Of a DNA stretch of 5,942 nucleotides, positions 5,916-5,942 are shown in pieces. The position numbers and the translations under genes are program-made. The notes below the pieces were generated by a model. The model searched no databases. It saw nothing but the letters and a program-made list of their open reading frames with translations, and had not been told where the DNA came from. Location: positions 1-5,942 of the forward strand of contig CALDKR010000043.1 in NCBI GenBank assembly GCA_937898095.1, given 5' to 3'. Each line of letters starts with the position of its first letter. Position 1 is the stretch's first letter. This DNA comes from an uncultured Rhodoluna sp. (GTDB lineage: Bacteria > Actinomycetota > Actinomycetes > Actinomycetales > Microbacteriaceae).

Positions 5916-5942
5916 AGATCGGAAGAGCACACGTCTGAACTC
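5916..5942 (+). other. Illumina TruSeq adapter read-through (sequencing artefact)
   Basis: From 5916 the sequence begins AGATCGGAAGAGC and continues for all 27 remaining bases exactly as the TruSeq read-1 3' adapter. It creates two well-known false peptide signatures: EIGRAHV ending a plus-strand frame, and MCSSDL starting a minus-strand frame. It is not genomic and should be trimmed. The few bases before it may also be low-coverage. Confidence 0.98.

Noticed and set aside
5627..5932. Minus-strand open frame beginning MCSSDL
   Set aside because: Its start codon and first residues come from the Illumina adapter; the rest is the antisense shadow of the PuuD-like gene.

Overview
The window looks like a fragment of an actinobacterial chromosome. 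The best guess is a small-genome, moderate-GC member of the Microbacteriaceae, such as the freshwater Luna-type lineages. This rests on protein character (a one-chain Fe-S serine dehydratase, an actinobacterial-style glutamine-synthetase paralogue, a Pr6Pr membrane protein), moderate GC, and start regions that could be leaderless. It is an impression from reading, not a computed classification. The last 27 bases (5916-5942) match the Illumina TruSeq adapter, so this is the raw end of an assembled contig and genomic sequence stops at about 5915.

Layout. 1-184 (minus) is the N-terminus of a luciferase-like flavin monooxygenase, cut by the window edge. A 105-bp divergent gap separates it from 290-931 (plus), a six-helix Pr6Pr-family membrane protein. 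965-2359 (minus) is a complete iron-sulfur L-serine dehydratase, convergent with the Pr6Pr gene. 2360-2522 holds a strong UUCG-loop terminator of the upstream permease gene and an AT-rich, repeat-bearing sdaA leader. 2523-3992 (minus) is an ethanolamine permease. 3993-4245 is a 253-bp divergent regulatory region with palindromic and repeated motifs. 4246-5613 (plus) is a glutamine-synthetase-family ligase, and it overlaps the start of a PuuD-like gamma-glutamyl hydrolase that is cut off at the contig end. No gene-free stretch exceeds 300 bases.

How the genes may work together. The permease imports ethanolamine. The synthetase paralogue probably gamma-glutamylates it, as described for Streptomyces GlnA4. 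After oxidation of the blocked amine by dehydrogenases not in this window, the PuuD-like amidase would release glutamate and, by inference, glycine. Glycine converted to serine by GlyA could feed the adjacent serine dehydratase, giving pyruvate and ammonia. The family assignments are secure. The ethanolamine substrate of the ligase is inferred from context, and the link to serine dehydratase is a hypothesis. This would be an ethanolamine route without ammonia-lyase or microcompartment, built like the Puu putrescine pathway.
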